Positions 1 to 8,840 of a stretch of 54,948 nt of DNA are shown piece by piece. Location of the stretch: assembly GCF_009761815.1 (NCBI RefSeq), contig NZ_RWIN01000117.1, positions 1-54,948 of the forward strand, read 5' to 3'. Source of the stretch: Pseudomonas sp. PB120. Its GTDB lineage: Bacteria; Pseudomonadota; Gammaproteobacteria; Pseudomonadales; Pseudomonadaceae. Below the pieces are notes generated by a model. That model was not told where the DNA came from. It was given only the letters and a program-made list of their open reading frames with translations, and made no database searches. Every line of letters begins with the position of its first letter. Position 1 is the stretch's first letter. The position numbers and the translations under genes were made by a program.

Positions 1-41
1 AAACGAGGCTGCGTTCCTGTCAAAAGAACGCAGCCTCGTTT
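1..41. terminator. Bidirectional hairpin terminator at window edge
   Basis: A perfect 16-base inverted repeat (1-16 with 26-41) encloses a 9-base loop. The left arm begins with AAA and the right arm ends with TTT, so it could stop transcription from either side. It probably separates an unseen gene to the left from the PilZ-like gene that follows. Confidence 0.7.
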
Positions 42-146
42 CACTCGACAGCTGCTACAGGGGCAAGCCTGGTGCCCCTCCAACGCTCATAGCTGCTAAA
101 GTCAGGTCATTCACTGCCCATTTCCCGGTTGGAGTTCGTCCACGGC

Positions 147-1910
147 ATGAATGAGACCAGTCCACACCTATTGCTACGCGCCCCGATCCCGACGCAACTG
201 CGTCTGTCTTTCTGCGAAGCCACCCCGCGCGACCTCAAGCGCTGGATCGCCAACCTGCCCAAAGCCAACCTCGGCGAAACCGCTCGCCTGCTTTATCAAG
301 GCTTGAGCGAACTCAATCAACTGCTCACGCCCAGCGAAAACCGCCTGCAACTGCTCGAATTGCTGCGGCCCGAGGTGTATTACGTCTGCAAACACCTGGA
401 GCGGCATTTCCTGCATCAGGCGATTGTCCTCGACGAACGATCACGCAAGATCGCCAACCTCTGCCAGGCCCTGCAAAGTCACTTGGCCATCGGCTACAAG
501 CAGATCGTCATACGCATCACCCCACGCTTCAGCAAGGACCGAGCGCCGTTGCTGAGCCTGGCGTTGCAACGCGCGATTCACTGCCTCAACGGCCCGCTGA
601 TTCGCTCGACCGAACTCTATTGTCCGGTGCCTGAAGGTCTATGGCTGGAGCTGCATCAGCTGTATCGAATCGCCTGCGCGCAGCGCCTTGAGCACCTTGG
701 TTTGCGCGACGAGCTCGCCAGCCAGATGCAAACCCTGAGCATCGAACAGACGTACGTGGTCGCCCTGCTTTTAGGCGCTTCACGCTGCAACCAGCTGCGC
801 CAGAACCAGATCGCCCGGCTGGCCGAGGTGCTGGAGCCCTGGAGCAAATGGATCAAGTTACAACCCGGCAAACCCGCCGACGGACTGTTTGCCATCGCAC
901 CGGACCTCGACACCGGACCACGTTACCGCTCCAAGTTTCGGGCAGAGCAACAGGAGAGCCTGCTGGGAATAGACCCGCAGCCACTGGTCGCCGCCATCGA
1001 AGCGCACCTGCAAAATGCCGACAGTGCGTCGCCCTTGCCCGTGCCGGCGGGGTTGAGCCTGGACACGCTGCAACACCTGCATGCCGCCTGGGGCCAGGCG
1101 GCCGAACGCAGCTTCCAGCGCACTGTCGGCCAAGGCAGCCTGACGCTATGCGTGGGCATGAGCGCGCTGCATTTCTACCTGGGTGGGCAGCGCTCGTTCA
1201 GCGACATCCTGAAAAACCCGGGCACCCGCCCTGCACGATTTTCGGCGACCGCCCCGACAGGCCGGGAAAAAGACCAGTGGAGCCATGCCTTCGACGCGGC
1301 GCCCCACGGCACCGCCGACGCCATGCTGCCCTACGAAGAAATCGAGTACCCGCAGCTTCAAAGCGATGACAGCCAGGAGGCGTCCGACCGCAACCGGCAC
1401 TTTGCGAAGTATGTTCTGCCGGTGATCAATCACAGTCCCGGCGGCTATTGTCTGGCGTGGCCATCAGAGGTGCCCGCCGAACTGCAGGCCGGCGAGATGG
1501 TCGGCATCGAGGACTCATCGGGTCAGGGATGGAGCATCGCGGTGGTGCGCTGGATCCGCCAGGTTCGCGGCGGCGGTACGCAAATGGGTATCGAGCAGGT
1601 CGCGCCTTACGCCGAGCCTTGCGGCCTGCAACTGGTGCGTACCCGGGATGATCACAGTCATTATCTGCGAGGGCTGTTGCTGCCGGCCATCAGCGCAATC
1701 GACCTGCCGGCCACCCTGCTCGCGCCGCGCCTGCCTTTCCAGGAAGGCAACAAGGTGATGATCAACACCAATGGCGAGGAACGCCGGGCCGGGCTGGATC
1801 GACGGGTGGCGAGCACCAACAGCTTTAACCAGTTTGCTTATCGCCCGCTGGAGAACGCGAGCGGCGCCGGTGCGGAAGATGATTTTGATTCGTTGTGGAA
1901 GACGCTTTGA
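147..1910 (+). CDS. PilZ-like putative c-di-GMP-binding protein, 587 aa
   Basis: Large soluble protein without a signal peptide or membrane segment. Most of the chain (residues 1-400) is helical-looking and has no motif I recognise. Near the C-terminus, NHSPGG at about residue 428 fits the PilZ signature [D/N]xSxxG, and a beta-rich stretch follows (about 430-500), as in a PilZ barrel. I do not see a clean RxxxR motif before it, so nucleotide binding is uncertain. In P. aeruginosa the c-di-GMP receptor FimW is encoded close to serB, and this gene sits convergent to serB, so it may be the FimW counterpart; that is inference from position and architecture. A TTG at 129 would add six residues; ATG 147 is preferred. 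A REPIN lies between it and serB. Confidence 0.72.
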   Translation: MNETSPHLLLRAPIPTQLRLSFCEATPRDLKRWIANLPKANLGETARLLYQGLSELNQLLTPSENRLQLLELLRPEVYYVCKHLERHFLHQAIVLDERSRKIANLCQALQSHLAIGYKQIVIRITPRFSKDRAPLLSLALQRAIHCLNGPLIRSTELYCPVPEGLWLELHQLYRIACAQRLEHLGLRDELASQMQTLSIEQTYVVALLLGASRCNQLRQNQIARLAEVLEPWSKWIKLQPGKPADGLFAIAPDLDTGPRYRSKFRAEQQESLLGIDPQPLVAAIEAHLQNADSASPLPVPAGLSLDTLQHLHAAWGQAAERSFQRTVGQGSLTLCVGMSALHFYLGGQRSFSDILKNPGTRPARFSATAPTGREKDQWSHAFDAAPHGTADAMLPYEEIEYPQLQSDDSQEASDRNRHFAKYVLPVINHSPGGYCLAWPSEVPAELQAGEMVGIEDSSGQGWSIAVVRWIRQVRGGGTQMGIEQVAPYAEPCGLQLVRTRDDHSHYLRGLLLPAISAIDLPATLLAPRLPFQEGNKVMINTNGEERRAGLDRRVASTNSFNQFAYRPLENASGAGAEDDFDSLWKTL

Positions 1911-1938
1911 GGGTGAAGCCTTAGGACCGCGGCGCCGC

Positions 1939-2015
1939 CATCGCGAGCAGGCTCGCTCCCACACTTGATCTCGAATTGACGCAGATTCAATGTGGGAGCG
2001 AGCCTGCTCGCGATG
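1939..2015. repeat. REPIN (inverted REP pair), GCGAGCAGGCTCGC type
   Basis: Two perfect 25-base inverted arms (1939-1963 and 1991-2015) with core GCGAGCAGGCTCGC followed by TCCCACA. They sit between the convergent ends of the PilZ-like gene and serB. Such REP doublets are non-autonomous elements in Pseudomonas moved by a RAYT transposase encoded elsewhere. Transcribed, the pair would fold into a long hairpin. Confidence 0.9.
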
Positions 2016-2039
2016 AGGCCAGCTCAAACAACCAATAAC

Positions 2040-3254
2040 TCAGAGCTGCCCGTCGCGATCCCGGAAGCCCAGCAGATACAGCACACCATCAAGCCCAAGG
2101 GTGGAAATCGCCTGCTTCGCCGATTGCTTCACCAGCGGCTTGGCACGGAACGCCACGCCCAATCCGGCAATCGCCAGCATCGGCAGGTCGTTGGCACCGT
2201 CGCCGACCGCAATGGTCTGCTCCAGGCGCAAGCCTTCCTTGTGGGCCAGTTCCTTCAGCAAATCCGCCTTGCGCTGAGCATCGACAATCGGCTCGACCGC
2301 CACGCCGGTGACCTTGCCGTCGACCACTTCCAGTTCGTTGGCGAACACGTAGTCGATACCCAGTTTGGCCTGCAATTGCTTGGCGAAATAGGTAAAGCCG
2401 CCGGACAGGATCGCGGTCTTGTAGCCCAGCCGCTTGAGTTCAGCGAACAGGGTTTCCGCACCTTCGGTCAAACGCAGCGACGCACCGATGGAATCCAGCA
2501 CGCTGACATCCAGCCCTTTCAACAGAGCCAGACGCTCCTTGAAGCTGGCGCGGAAATCCAGTTCGCCGGCCATGGCGCGCTCGGTGATTTCAGACACCTG
2601 CTCACCGACGCCCGCAGCCTTGGCCAGTTCATCGATGACTTCGGCTTCGATCAGCGTCGAGTCCATGTCGAACACCGCCAGGCGACGATTGCGGCGGAAC
2701 AGCGAATCCTCCTGGAAGGCGATGTCAACGTTCAATTCCTGGGCAACGCTGAGGAATTCGGCGCGCAACGCTTGCGGATCGGCCGCCTCGCCACGCACGG
2801 AAAACTCGATGCAGCCCTTGCCCTTGTCGGCTGGAGTGTCCAGCGGCATGCGCCCGGACAGGCGATCGATGTGATCGATGTTCAGGCCGTACTTGGCCGT
2901 AATCGAACTCACGGCCTGCAATTGGCCGGCCGTCACCTTGCGGGTCAATAGCGTCACGATGTGGCGCTTTTTGCCCTGATTGCCGACCCACTGCTGGTAA
3001 TCCTCTTCGGACACCGGCGTGAAACGCACCTGTTGATCGAGCTCGTAGCCCTTGAACAGGATGTCCTTGAGCACCGACTTGCCTTGCTCGGTGCCAGGAA
3101 TTTCAACCAGGATGCCGAACGACAGCGTGTCGTGGATCACCGCCTGACCGATGTCGAGAATGTTCACACCACCCTGGGCCAGAACGCCGGTAATGGCCGC
3201 AGTCAGACCCGGACGGTCGACTCCCGTGATGTTTATCAGGACGATTTCGCGCAA
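2040..3254 (-). CDS. serB: Phosphoserine phosphatase SerB
   Basis: Cytoplasmic HAD-superfamily enzyme that hydrolyses O-phosphoserine to serine, the last step of serine synthesis. At 404 residues it is longer than E. coli SerB because two ACT-type regulatory domains (about 1-85 and 95-180) precede the catalytic domain, as usual in Pseudomonas. The HAD motif I is FDMDST, with nucleophile Asp196 and acid/base Asp198. Motif IV is GDGANDLPML near 345. The start is a TTG at 3254: translation from it begins directly with the ACT fold (MREIVLINITG), and a purine-rich GGGGGTG lies upstream. It is divergent from the AhpA/YtjB gene, the same serB-smp pairing seen in E. coli. Confidence 0.97.
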   Translation of the reverse strand: MREIVLINITGVDRPGLTAAITGVLAQGGVNILDIGQAVIHDTLSFGILVEIPGTEQGKSVLKDILFKGYELDQQVRFTPVSEEDYQQWVGNQGKKRHIVTLLTRKVTAGQLQAVSSITAKYGLNIDHIDRLSGRMPLDTPADKGKGCIEFSVRGEAADPQALRAEFLSVAQELNVDIAFQEDSLFRRNRRLAVFDMDSTLIEAEVIDELAKAAGVGEQVSEITERAMAGELDFRASFKERLALLKGLDVSVLDSIGASLRLTEGAETLFAELKRLGYKTAILSGGFTYFAKQLQAKLGIDYVFANELEVVDGKVTGVAVEPIVDAQRKADLLKELAHKEGLRLEQTIAVGDGANDLPMLAIAGLGVAFRAKPLVKQSAKQAISTLGLDGVLYLLGFRDRDGQL

Positions 3255-3324
3255 GGCGCACCCCCGCAGGTGGAAAAAAACCGCATTCTACCCACTTTCA
3301 GTGACCATCGGGCACCGTGAGCGC

Positions 3325-3353
3325 TTTGCCGCCCTAGGGCCTGTCGCTATACT
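3325..3353 (+). promoter_or_regulatory. Candidate sigma70 promoter for the AhpA/YtjB gene
   Basis: TATACT at 3348-3353 matches the -10 consensus at five of six bases. It is preceded by a 17-base spacer and a weak -35, TTTGCC (3325-3330). It lies 36 bases before the GTG start. Assigned by eye only. Confidence 0.35.
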
Positions 3354-3389
3354 GCGCGTCAACTTCACGGACAAAAGAGCCGAGCTCAA

Positions 3390-4913
3390 GTGAACCGGCC
3401 CACGCCAGTAAAAACCGATAACTTCTTTCTGCTGATCTTCCGGGCACTGCGCCATCGCCGTGTACCGATTGCATTGCGCATCGCCAGCCATAACGTGATC
3501 CTGGTCGCACTGGCCCTGGTGATCTACGCCTGCGTGATGGGTTTGCAGTTCAAGCAGGCCATGCATGAGCAAGCCGATGCGCTGGGCGAAAGCCTGACCA
3601 CGCAGACGGCCACGTCCGCCACGGAGCTGTTGGTGTCTAACGACATCCTCAGCCTGAACGTGCTGCTCAACAACCTGACCAAAAACAAGCTGGTGGCCCA
3701 CGCCGCTATTTATAGCGTGGATAACCGCATCCTCGCCGAAGCCGGTCAGCGCCCAAAGCACAGCCTGCTGGGCGAAGCCGAAGGCATGTACCAGAGCAAG
3801 ATCACGTTTCAGGACGTGACCGCCGGGCAACTGCGCATCAGCCTGGACATGGATCAATTCCAGCAGCCGATGACCATCAGCCTGCAAAGCATGGGCATCT
3901 TGAGTGCGATTCTGCTGGCCTTGTCCCTGGCCTTGAGCTTGCGCCTGGGCCGGCACATCTCGACGCCGCTCCTGCAATTGCGCGTGTGGCTGCGCAATAT
4001 CGACGAATTCACCCCGGCCACCGAGCGCCAGGACGAGATCGGCGACCTCGCTCGCCAGCTGCACGCCAATTTCGCGCCGGAACCGGCCGAGCCGGAGCCT
4101 GTGCCGGAACCCGAGTTCGACGACGTCGATTACGACGACGCGGAACCGGGCTTCGAAGTGCGTAACCTGCGCGACCCGAGCTTCGACGAAAGCCGCCCGA
4201 TGGCCGCGATGAAGCCGGCGCCGCGGCACGTGGTCAGCACGGTCGAAGACGAAGATGACGAAGACCCGTTCGCCGACCTTCGCGATGATTCGGCAGGCGG
4301 CGCGCCAAAACCGGCAGCTCGCCCCGTGGTGTCGAACGTGCCGCAGCACAGCGCAGTGCTGGCCGTACAGCTGGGCTCCCAGGAGCAACTGCGTCGCCTG
4401 CCGCGCACGCGCCTGGAAGAATTGCTTAAACGTTATCGCGACTGCCTCGATCAGGCGGCCTCGCTGTACGAGAGTGAACTGCACACTCTGAACGATGGCA
4501 GCACGTTGATGCTGTTTCACTCCGAAGACAGCGGCGACGACTACCTGACCAATGCCATTTGCTGCGGCGAGTTGCTGCGGGCGCTGGGTCATCAGCTGCA
4601 AATCGAAGTCGCGGACAGCGGGATCACCCTGCAATTGCAACTGGGCCTGACCCTCGGTGACGACCTGTTCGGCCTGAGCCAGATCGACCTGCTGCTGACC
4701 GACACGGCCCAGGACGCCCTGGCATTGTCGCAACACAGCCGCAACCTGCTGCTGGTAGAGCGCAAGATCAACGACGACCCGCTGATTCGCCAGCGTGCGC
4801 GGATCCGTCCGATCGCCAGCCCTGAAGGCGCTTGCTGCGTGGAGCGGTTGATGGAGCCTTATCCGTCGATGCTTGAGCGGCAACTGGCGCGGATGCATGA
4901 GCGTCGGGCGTAA
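3390..4913 (+). CDS. AhpA/YtjB (SMP_2) family membrane protein with cyclase-like C-terminal domain
   Basis: Inner-membrane protein of 507 residues that starts at a GTG. Two membrane segments (about 34-52 and 168-186) flank a periplasmic domain, and a HAMP-like stretch follows (187-225). This matches the SMP_2/AhpA family paired with serB in many gammaproteobacteria. Unlike the short E. coli YtjB, it continues with a very acidic, Pro/Glu/Asp-rich linker (about 229-318) and a C-terminal domain (320-488). That domain resembles the class III nucleotidyl cyclase fold (LxELLKRYRDCLD, then LNDGSTLMLF), but the first metal-binding Asp position reads VQLGSQ, so catalysis is unlikely. The exact role is unknown; sensing across the membrane is an inference from the layout. 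Confidence 0.85.
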   Translation: MNRPTPVKTDNFFLLIFRALRHRRVPIALRIASHNVILVALALVIYACVMGLQFKQAMHEQADALGESLTTQTATSATELLVSNDILSLNVLLNNLTKNKLVAHAAIYSVDNRILAEAGQRPKHSLLGEAEGMYQSKITFQDVTAGQLRISLDMDQFQQPMTISLQSMGILSAILLALSLALSLRLGRHISTPLLQLRVWLRNIDEFTPATERQDEIGDLARQLHANFAPEPAEPEPVPEPEFDDVDYDDAEPGFEVRNLRDPSFDESRPMAAMKPAPRHVVSTVEDEDDEDPFADLRDDSAGGAPKPAARPVVSNVPQHSAVLAVQLGSQEQLRRLPRTRLEELLKRYRDCLDQAASLYESELHTLNDGSTLMLFHSEDSGDDYLTNAICCGELLRALGHQLQIEVADSGITLQLQLGLTLGDDLFGLSQIDLLLTDTAQDALALSQHSRNLLLVERKINDDPLIRQRARIRPIASPEGACCVERLMEPYPSMLERQLARMHERRA

Positions 4914-4934
4914 GCTTTAAGCCCCGATGTGAAG

Positions 4935-4970
4935 AAGCCCGCAGACGAGTGATCGTCTGCGGGCTTTTTT
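4935..4970 (+). terminator. Rho-independent terminator after the AhpA/YtjB gene
   Basis: A 14-base perfect stem (4935-4948 with 4953-4966) has a 4-base loop, a GC-rich core (GCCCGCAGACGA) and a run of T to 4970. It starts 21 bases past the stop codon. Confidence 0.93.
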
Positions 4971-4984
4971 GTGGCCTGTTCTGG

Positions 4985-5067
4985 CCCCATCGCCAGCAGG
5001 CTGGCTCCCACAGGGGGAATGTGTGCGCCACAGATCCAATGGGGGAGCCAGCCTGCTGGCGATGGGG
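4985..5067. repeat. REPIN, CGCCAGCAGGCTGGC type
   Basis: Inverted arms 4985-5010 and about 5042-5067 are near-perfect complements with core GCCAGCAGGCTGGC next to GCTCCCA. This is a sequence variant of the pair at 1939-2015. It lies between two terminators in the gap separating convergent genes. Confidence 0.9.
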
Positions 5068-5104
5068 CCAGGACAGGCACTGGAGATTCCAACTGTCAGA
5101 AACA

Positions 5105-5132
5105 ACAAGGCCCGCATCACTGCGGGCCTTGT
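5105..5132 (-). terminator. Terminator after the PqiC-type lipoprotein gene
   Basis: A perfect 12-base stem (ACAAGGCCCGCA with its complement, 5105-5116 and 5121-5132) has a 4-base loop. On the minus strand it is followed by TGTTT. It lies 18 bases beyond the stop codon of the 5150-5863 gene. Confidence 0.85.
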
Positions 5133-5149
5133 GTTGAATCCATCCAGCC

Positions 5150-5863
5150 TTAGAAGCGGAACACTTCCATATCGGTCCGGATCGGCGCTGCCATCGGGAT
5201 TTTCGGCTGTTTTTCTTGCTCGGCCGCAGGCGCTACAGGCTTGGCTGCCGGTTTTTTCGGCGCTTCAGCGATGGGCGGTTGATTGGCCAATGGCTTGAGC
5301 GCGACCGACAGCTGGTCAGCCAGGCGCTGCAACAACACACCTTGCGCCTGGACCTGCGCCGCCGTACCGCCCGCGTGCTGTTCCTGCAGATGAATGATGC
5401 GGTTGTCGCGAACCTGGCCACGACGGTCAATCAGCCGCCATTGCGCATCAAGGATCGCCGGTTGCGATTCGCCCGAGTCCAGGCGGGTAATCGTCAGCAG
5501 AACTTGCACGTCCGGTGTGAAACCGGCGGTTGCAGGCGCCAGGACCACGCGCTGGCTGTCCAGGTGACCCGCGACCTGGCGCAGCAACAGCTGATCGATA
5601 TCGGACGACAGGCTGCCCGCCCAACGACCATCGGTAGACGCTTGCAGGCTGCCATCCGGCTGGCGCTGCAACAGGGTTTCGCGTTGCAGGTAATCCGCTA
5701 CAGTCACAGGGCCCAGCAATACAGCCATGCCAGCACTTTGCGCAGGCTGAACCGGACTTCCGCTGTCCAGTTGGTACAGCGACACCGGCTGGTGAACGCT
5801 GCAACCCGCCAGGCCAAGAACGCCAGCGAGCATCAAAATAAAAGGAAGGCGCAGAGCAGTCAT
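5150..5863 (-). CDS. PqiC-type ABC transport auxiliary lipoprotein
   Basis: Outer-membrane lipoprotein of 237 residues. A signal peptide of about 20 residues ends in the lipobox LAGC, and the mature protein begins CSVHQPVSLYQLDSG, typical of the DUF330/PqiC (ABC-type transport auxiliary) family. PqiC proteins help MCE-type lipid transporters span the periplasm. The body (25-190) carries the family pattern of a short opening strand (YQL), VLLGPVTVADYL and LDSQRVV. The last 45 residues are a Pro/Ala/Lys-rich tail. The usual PqiA/PqiB or MlaD-like partners are not adjacent: its neighbours are parC and, convergent, the AhpA/YtjB gene. Assignment rests on the lipobox and sequence pattern. Confidence 0.82.
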   Translation of the reverse strand: MTALRLPFILMLAGVLGLAGCSVHQPVSLYQLDSGSPVQPAQSAGMAVLLGPVTVADYLQRETLLQRQPDGSLQASTDGRWAGSLSSDIDQLLLRQVAGHLDSQRVVLAPATAGFTPDVQVLLTITRLDSGESQPAILDAQWRLIDRRGQVRDNRIIHLQEQHAGGTAAQVQAQGVLLQRLADQLSVALKPLANQPPIAEAPKKPAAKPVAPAAEQEKQPKIPMAAPIRTDMEVFRF

Positions 5864-5999
5864 CGTCCCATCCAGGTGGTTGCCACAAGGCTAACCACAG
5901 TGAAAATACTCAATAAATATGAAGAACGCTCGGCCACGCCGGCGCTTGGAAAGGCCATATCATCCGTGAATATGCGTTCCGACTCCAGCGCCAAAGCGT

Positions 6000-6025
6000 C
6001 GATCTACGCGTTAAATCGTAGATCG
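6000..6025. other. Palindromic hairpin downstream of parC
   Basis: Perfect 9-base inverted repeat CGATCTACG (6000-6008) and its complement (6017-6025) with an 8-base loop, 15 bases past the parC stop on the minus strand. No T-run follows, so it is at best a weak or factor-assisted terminator or an mRNA 3' end stabiliser. The remaining gap up to 5864 shows nothing else I can name. Confidence 0.45.
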
Positions 6026-6040
6026 AGCGCTCTAGCGCGG

Positions 6041-8308
6041 TTAATTGAGGTTTTCGACGAGCAGCGCATCTACCCGCTGAAAGCCACGTGGCAGTTTGTT
6101 ACCACGACGCCCACGCTCACCTTTGTAGTGTTCGAGGTCGTCCGCTTTCAGTGACAAGGTACGTTTTCCGGCCTGAAGCACCAGGGTGGCGCCCTCCGGC
6201 AGTACGGCGATGTCCGTGACATATTCTTCGCGACTGGCCACGCGCTCACCGGAGATACCGATGATCTTGTTGCCTTTGCCCTTACCTAATTGTGGCAGGT
6301 CGCTGATCTTGAAGATCAGCAGGCGACCTTCGGTCGTTACCGAAGCCAGCCAGTTGTTCTCGCGATCGGTTACCGGGCGCGGAAGTATGACTTTCGAGTT
6401 GTTCGGCAGGCTCAGCAAGGCCTTGCCGGCCTTGTTCTTGGCCTGGAAGTCCTCACCCTTGACCACAAAACCGTAACCGGCGTCGGAGGCGATCACGTAC
6501 AGCGAATCGTCTTCCGGCATCAGCACGCATTCGAACGTTGCGCCTGGCGGTGGCGTCAGACGACCGGTCAACGGCTCGCCCTGGCCTCGGGCCGATGGCA
6601 AGGTGTGAGAAGCAACCGAATAGCTGCGGCCGGTGGAGTCGATAAACACCGCAAACTGGTTGGAGCGACCCGGCGCCAAGGCCTTGAAACCATCGCCAGC
6701 CTTGTAGGACAGCCCGGTGGCGTCGATTTCGTGGCCTTTGGCGGAGCGCACCCAGCCTTTTTCCGACAGCACGACGGTGACTTTCTCGTTCGGCAGCAGA
6801 TCGTGCTCGGTCAAGGCTTTGGCCTCGCTACGCTCGACGATCGGCGAGCGGCGGTCGTCGCCGTAGGTTTCGGCGTCTTTGATCAGCTCGGTGCGCACCA
6901 GTTTTTTCAGCTTGGCTTCGCTGCTCAGCAGGGCTTGCAGCTTGGCCTGTTCTTTCAGCAGTTCATCCTGCTCGGCACGCAGCTTCATTTCTTCCAGCCG
7001 CGCCAACTGGCGCAAGCGGGTGTCGAGAATGTAGTCAGCCTGGATTTCGCTCAGCGCGAAACGCGCAATCAGCGCGGCTTTGGGATGCTCCTCGGTACGG
7101 ATGATGTGAATCACTTCATCCAGATTGAGGTAGGCGATCAACAAGCCGTCCAACAGGTGCAGGCGACGCTCGACCTTGTCGAGGCGGAATTGCAGGCGAC
7201 GACGCACGGTCTGCACCCGGAACTCCAGCCACTCGACCAGCAGGGCGCGCAGGTTTTTCAGCTGCGGCTTGCCGTCCAGGCCAATGATGTTGATGTTGAC
7301 CCGGTAGCTCGACTCCAGCTCGGTGCTGGCGAACAGGTGCTGCATCAGCGCATCGTGGTCGAAGTTTTTGCGCGCGCCGGGAATGATCACGATCCGGCAG
7401 GGGTTTTCGTGGTCGGATTCGTCGCGCAGGTCAGCGATCTGCGGGGCCTTGGACGGCTTGGCCTGCATCATGGCCGCGATCTGTTCCAGCACCTTGGCGC
7501 CCGACACCTGATGCGGCAACGCGGTGACAATGATGTCGCCGTCTTCGATGTGGTACACGGCGCGCATACGCACCGAGCCCTTGCCGGTTTCGTACATCTT
7601 CAGCAGGTCGGCGCGAGGCGTGATGATTTCCGCTTCGGTCGGGTAATCCGGGCCCTGGATGTGCTCGCAGAGCTGTTCGACCGTGGCTTTCGGCTCATCG
7701 AGCAAGCGCACGCACGCCGTGGCGACTTCGCGCAGGTTATGCGGCGGAACGTCGGTGGCCATGCCCACGGCGATGCCGGTGGTGCCGTTGAGCAGGATGT
7801 TCGGCAAGCGCGCCGGCAACACCAGCGGTTCGTCCAGAGTGCCGTCGAAGTTCGGACCCCAGTCCGCGGTGCCCTGGCCCAGCTCGCTGAGCAACACTTC
7901 GGAATAACGCGACAGCCGTGCTTCGGTGTAACGCATGGCGGCGAAGGACTTGGGATCATCCGGCGCACCCCAGTTACCCTGACCGTCGACCAGCGTGTAG
8001 CGGTAGCTGAACGGTTGGGCCATCAGGACCATGGCTTCGTAGCAGGCCGAGTCGCCGTGCGGGTGGAACTTACCGAGCACGTCACCGACGGTACGCGCCG
8101 ACTTCTTGTGCTTGGAATCGGCGTCCAGCCCCAACTCGCTCATCGCGTAGATGATGCGTCGCTGTACCGGTTTCAGGCCGTCGCCGATATGCGGCAAGGC
8201 ACGGTCCATGATCACGTACATGGAGTAGTTGAGGTAGGCATTTTCGGTGAAGTCAGCCAGTGACCGGCGTTCTACACCGTCCAGGCTGAGATCAAGGGAG
8301 TCGCTCAT
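6041..8308 (-). CDS. parC: DNA topoisomerase IV subunit A (ParC)
   Basis: Breakage-reunion subunit of topoisomerase IV, which decatenates daughter chromosomes using ATP supplied by ParE. It has 755 residues from ATG 8308, which follows a GAGG site; an upstream in-frame extension to 8371 runs into the preceding gene and is not family-like. The active-site tyrosine lies in AAMRYTEARLS (about 120). The quinolone-resistance region reads HPHGDSACYE, with the Ser and Glu equivalent to E. coli S80 and E84 intact, so no target-site fluoroquinolone resistance is indicated. The C-terminal half carries the beta-pinwheel repeats. It is the last gene of a minus-strand run starting at parE, 7 bases after the retropepsin-like gene. 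Confidence 0.98.
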   Translation of the reverse strand: MSDSLDLSLDGVERRSLADFTENAYLNYSMYVIMDRALPHIGDGLKPVQRRIIYAMSELGLDADSKHKKSARTVGDVLGKFHPHGDSACYEAMVLMAQPFSYRYTLVDGQGNWGAPDDPKSFAAMRYTEARLSRYSEVLLSELGQGTADWGPNFDGTLDEPLVLPARLPNILLNGTTGIAVGMATDVPPHNLREVATACVRLLDEPKATVEQLCEHIQGPDYPTEAEIITPRADLLKMYETGKGSVRMRAVYHIEDGDIIVTALPHQVSGAKVLEQIAAMMQAKPSKAPQIADLRDESDHENPCRIVIIPGARKNFDHDALMQHLFASTELESSYRVNINIIGLDGKPQLKNLRALLVEWLEFRVQTVRRRLQFRLDKVERRLHLLDGLLIAYLNLDEVIHIIRTEEHPKAALIARFALSEIQADYILDTRLRQLARLEEMKLRAEQDELLKEQAKLQALLSSEAKLKKLVRTELIKDAETYGDDRRSPIVERSEAKALTEHDLLPNEKVTVVLSEKGWVRSAKGHEIDATGLSYKAGDGFKALAPGRSNQFAVFIDSTGRSYSVASHTLPSARGQGEPLTGRLTPPPGATFECVLMPEDDSLYVIASDAGYGFVVKGEDFQAKNKAGKALLSLPNNSKVILPRPVTDRENNWLASVTTEGRLLIFKISDLPQLGKGKGNKIIGISGERVASREEYVTDIAVLPEGATLVLQAGKRTLSLKADDLEHYKGERGRRGNKLPRGFQRVDALLVENLN

Positions 8309-8315
8309 GCGGGCC

Positions 8316-8840
8316 TCATCGGTTCGTTGTCTGGCGCAGCAGCATGGTGCCACCGCGCTGGGTAAATTCAAGTTTGTTCAGCGCGCTCATTCCGAGCAGC
8401 ACTTGATTGCCAGTCAGGCCTGGCGCAACCAGGGCGCGAACATCACGCAACACAATGTCGCCGACTTGCAGCCGGTCGATGCGGGTTCGATAACCCTGGC
8501 TAAGGCCATTGGCGGTACTCAGGGTCACCCCGAAGCCCTCCTCCAGCTTGAGCCGTTCGGCCAGACTGGCCGGGATCGACACATCGGTCGCCCCGGTATC
8601 GAGCATGAAATCCACCGGCTGGCCGTTAATATGGCCGCTGGCGACGAAATGCCCCTGATTGTTGCTGACCAGTTTCACTTCGATAAAACCTTCGCCTTGC
8701 TCCGAACTGACGTTGACGTTCGGATTCTGCTGCCGCGCTTCCCAATCGGCAAAAAACCGCGTTGCCAGAAACAGCGCGGCGCACCAGGCCAACACCATGA
8801 ACACCCGCCCGGCGCGTTGCCCCGGCGTCTGTGGCGTCAC
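8316..8840 (-). CDS. Retropepsin-like aspartic protease, membrane-anchored
   Basis: Protein of 174 residues with one N-terminal membrane segment (about 10-28) and a single-lobe aspartic protease domain in the periplasm. The catalytic motif is FMLDTGATDVSIP (about 78-90) and the downstream hydrophobic-Gly element is QVLLGMSALNKLEF. Such clan AA proteins act as homodimers; the bacterial TIGR02281 group matches in size and layout. The start is GTG 8840, overlapping the stop of the upstream esterase gene by four bases (GTGA), so the two are translationally coupled. Substrate unknown. This gene and its upstream neighbour sit between parE and parC, a placement also found in other pseudomonads. Confidence 0.88.
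   Translation of the reverse strand: MTPQTPGQRAGRVFMVLAWCAALFLATRFFADWEARQQNPNVNVSSEQGEGFIEVKLVSNNQGHFVASGHINGQPVDFMLDTGATDVSIPASLAERLKLEEGFGVTLSTANGLSQGYRTRIDRLQVGDIVLRDVRALVAPGLTGNQVLLGMSALNKLEFTQRGGTMLLRQTTNR

Noticed and set aside
6001..6025. Strong rho-independent terminator for parC
   Set aside because: The stem is perfect, but no T-run follows on the minus strand, so it is listed only as a hairpin.
6290..8263. Plus-strand open frame opposite parC
   Set aside because: Antisense shadow rich in Gln, Val, His and Arg; parC is unmistakable.
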